Source of the DNA: an uncultured Clostridia bacterium
GTDB taxonomy: Bacteria; Bacillota; Clostridia; Oscillospirales; CAG-272
Direction: 5' to 3'
NCBI GenBank assembly: GCA_937914815.1
Contig: CALDMI010000014.1
Span: 1-8,353 of the forward strand
DNA length: 8,353 nucleotides
Below are positions 7,701 to 8,353 of the stretch, piece after piece. The stretch's first letter is position 1. Each line of letters begins with the position of its first letter. Under the pieces are notes generated by a model. It saw only the letters and a program-made list of their open reading frames with translations, made no database searches and was not told the origin of the DNA. The translations under genes and the position numbers were made by a program.

Positions 7701-8299
7701 GCACCTCCTACCGTGCTCTCCGCACTTTCGGTAACCTGTTCCTTTATCTCGGAGAGCAACCGCTCGTTCTCGCGCTCCCGCGCGGCGAGCTCCTCCGCCT
7801 CTTTGCGGAGTCTTTCCGCCTCCGCAGCGCGCTCTGCCTCTCTCGCCTTTTCGTCTGCCGCCGCCTGCCGCCGGAGCGCACGCTCCTTCGCTGCGGCGCG
7901 TGCGCGTGCACGCTCTTCTTCAAGGCGCTTTCTGTAATTTTCGGTGTAGGTGAGCTGTGCGCGGCGCTCCTCGGCAACCCTCGCGACGGCGCGCTCGGTC
8001 TCCGCTTTTTCCCTTGCGGCTCTTGCCGCGCGCTCGTTTGCCTCACGCTCGGCCTCGCGCGCTGCGCGCTTTTCCTCCGCGCGGCGCTGATTTGCGGTCG
8101 CGTTCGCCCTCGCTATATTCGCCTTTGCTATGCCGAGCTTCTCGTGGATTTCATCGAGCCCGGTGCCGCCGTCGGTGCCCGCCGCGGCAGTCTTTTCCGC
8201 ACCCGCAGAGCCCGCCTCCGTCGCGGTGACGGCAGAGTATTCTTCCGTCTCTCCGACCTTTGTCTCCGCGGTCATGCCGTCTTCTCTTGTATCGGTCAT
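4760..8299 (-). CDS. Large tail-anchored coiled-coil protein of unknown function (1179 aa)
   Basis: Not recognised as a named family. Seen in order: a short acidic N-terminus (1-48); a highly charged Ala/Glu/Arg/Lys helix, probably coiled coil (~50-190); a low-complexity, probably disordered region (~193-515) with repeated short motifs EEYSAV, GRIVIG and VNL-K; a ~130-residue helical unit (522-651); an acidic linker; a second diverged copy (718-846); a Lys/Arg/Glu-rich helical region (~850-1140); and one transmembrane segment (~1143-1162, WLLLLLVLVGLVTVCVIF) with a 17-residue tail. There is no N-terminal signal peptide, and the residues before the membrane segment are basic (KAVRKSARR), predicting N-terminus inside and tail outside. 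The ATG has AAGGAG 7 nt upstream. The coding is convincing: one uninterrupted frame, a good SD, sensible domain order, and motif copies that differ mainly at synonymous positions. A structural, scaffolding or cell-envelope role is plausible but unproven. Confidence 0.9.
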   Translation of the reverse strand: MTDTREDGMTAETKVGETEEYSAVTATEAGSAGAEKTAAAGTDGGTGLDEIHEKLGIAKANIARANATANQRRAEEKRAAREAEREANERAARAAREKAETERAVARVAEERRAQLTYTENYRKRLEEERARARAAAKERALRRQAAADEKAREAERAAEAERLRKEAEELAARERENERLLSEIKEQVTESAESTVGGAEEYSAVSPAPETPANVDTADKAGDEENGRIVIGEEPDDGRIVIGDGKSDGRIVVGEDAVYMSGNDDAAYQIPVMGFAPAFVPGVGQFPGNAQTGYASAAPEAPARRTAEPAATVAHPVGENAAQSAKPTVTEANAVKTSTARSAAGQPTEPTVREIPVPSTAAPRVNLTKENAQPTGGQKVNLSKDTPRSPEESAPAKDGRVNLVKESEDSRAVDMAESKNRATERYAAEPAAYDLPSGRADYPDFETVGYGEKNEGITAAPVYENGQTEGPARDIASGGDEVTEKVASGTVTARFIDYGAEDGGEMPEPLKADAVASAPVYSKRELKEYIRNNEYDEKRLIRERDALTAKITDGTREDRIKTQVERLTLQRDIIEGRISVLRTICRAGDAGKRELKNGKARLTDALMQYNSFADEYTDLTGKPLTHADAGIPDAICEGRTFSMLPLLIYHPASERGEKPAAAVTVDNGMAKNQYTPAVVPGTDALPDNEEGDSEHDKDEEISREAGRVEYSDARSVYDLAALKKLIEKTDKSYLKTEKEAKRTEKKLAKAAGNPAVLLAVSAVGLRKEQVDARAEVVCACAQVGKKKITKEEKKKLCAAIVSYNAAASNYSSLTSHEIEQIPLWLPEELAGGADYTKIPALVLPKDTDIPVGAKMTDADRKDQRREQLRLVAEEKKQQKLQDANRAGAKLTPEDKKELAARDKLAREQSERDCEMLRRRYRSSAENAEYDTQINRYHYSKGDGAPAALGKKELRKVEKAALKCESEDNARYYAIVRSHSATTPAKRRVDRAELERIRQKMETLLAERDKINRQLSDIYVLREDKSSQSKTVSKRQSARLRAAKRSCRDMRDDAALVRRTHITIDKKQAIFELMDDITDCLADIAEIEYTLKKTHPSRGVARELKSQRKMKLGIIKRNRETLSQRMKAVRKSARREVSPKSQLLWLLLLLVLVGLVTVCVIFRAEIWGFITGLFSGGSV
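5762..6736 (-). repeat. Two diverged copies of a ~130-residue protein unit
   Basis: Unit A covers residues 522-651 (6347-6736) and unit B residues 718-846 (5762-6148) of the large protein. Both begin with a Tyr followed by a charged helix (YSKRELKEYI and YDLAALKKLI), continue through a long helical middle, and share a tail of the form GK(R/K)-x(n)-L-x(2)-A-x(3)-YN-x(5)-Y-x(2)-LT, then an IP or LPE element and a hydrophobic (L/I)P-L strand (MLPLLIYH and KIPALVLPK). They are separated by an acidic linker of about 66 residues. A weaker third copy may lie around residues 990-1095. The similarity was read by eye. Confidence 0.65.
7079..7207 (-). repeat. Three copies of a VNL-K-acidic motif
   Basis: In the large protein, RVNLTKE (365-371), KVNLSKD (380-386) and RVNLVKE (401-407) are separated by Pro/Ser/Gly-rich spacers. 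The pattern is basic-VNL-x-K-acidic. The codons differ between copies (for example AAC CTT, AAT CTT, AAC CTC), so the match is at protein level and not a recent DNA duplication. Confidence 0.75.
7535..7618 (-). repeat. Three tandem 11-residue GRIVIG repeats
   Basis: In the large protein, GRIVIG (228-233), GRIVIG (239-244) and GRIVVG (250-255) are spaced exactly 11 residues apart, each followed by an acidic stretch (EEPDD, DGKSD, EDAV). Gly, Arg and Val codons vary between copies (GGA/GGG, CGG/AGA, GTC/GTT), pointing to selection on the peptide. Confidence 0.8.
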
Positions 8300-8306
8300 T
8301 TTCTGT

Positions 8307-8312
8307 CTCCTT
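8307..8312 (-). promoter_or_regulatory. SD fixing the start of the 1179-codon gene
   Basis: AAGGAG on the minus strand, 7 nt before the ATG at 8299. It favours this start over the in-frame ATG at codon 9, which has no comparable SD. Confidence 0.75.
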
Positions 8313-8330
8313 CTGGCGAAATGAAAATAT

Positions 8331-8353
8331 ATGTCAGACCCGCCGTGCGGCGG
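8331..8353 (-). terminator. Possible right half of a terminator cut by the window edge
   Basis: The minus strand reads GGCGGGTCTGAC followed by ATATATTTTC. A short CCGCC/GGCGG stem is complete inside the window, and the outer bases GTCTGAC would pair if the left arm GTCAGAC lies just beyond position 8353. That would form a terminator for an upstream gene, separating it from the 1179-codon gene. Low certainty because half the structure is missing. Confidence 0.3.

Noticed and set aside
1..8353. CRISPR array, tRNA/rRNA genes, insertion sequences or phage genes
   Set aside because: Looked for direct repeats with spacers, terminal inverted repeats, transposase motifs and tRNA-like folds by eye; none seen. 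The only repeats are protein-level motifs.

Overview
The window comes from a GC-rich bacterial chromosome, and every gene I can support lies on the minus strand. The gene order rimP-nusA-ylxR-ylxQ-infB, a NusA that ends right after its second KH domain, and strong Shine-Dalgarno (SD) sites with a consensus sigma-A-type promoter all point to Firmicutes. The base composition (GC-rich coding, one AT-rich intergenic island) suggests an uncultured, high-GC gut-type Clostridia lineage. The species cannot be named from the sequence.

Reading in the direction of transcription, from right to left, there are two blocks. Block 1 (8353 to about 4519) holds a 1179-codon gene for an unrecognised protein and a coupled 74-codon gene for a small basic protein. 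The large protein has an acidic N-terminus, a long Ala/Glu/Arg coiled coil, a low-complexity linker carrying several families of short repeated motifs, two diverged copies of a ~130-residue helical unit, and one transmembrane segment at the extreme C-terminus. It looks like a tail-anchored cytoplasmic scaffold. I know no described function for it, and it is the most novel part of the window.

Between the blocks, positions 4400-4518 form an AT-rich control region. It contains a near-consensus extended -10 promoter and, just after the predicted start site, a hairpin with a poor U-tract. The arrangement fits a NusA-dependent attenuator controlling the operon that encodes NusA.

Block 2 (4399 to 1, leaving the window) is the classic transcription/translation operon: RimP (30S maturation), NusA (elongation, pausing and termination factor), YlxR/RnpM (small RNA-binding protein), an L7Ae-family protein, and IF-2, which is cut by the window edge at codon 737. 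The last three genes overlap or nearly touch, so they are probably translationally coupled. No stretch over 300 bases lacks a gene; the longest gap is the 119-base control region.
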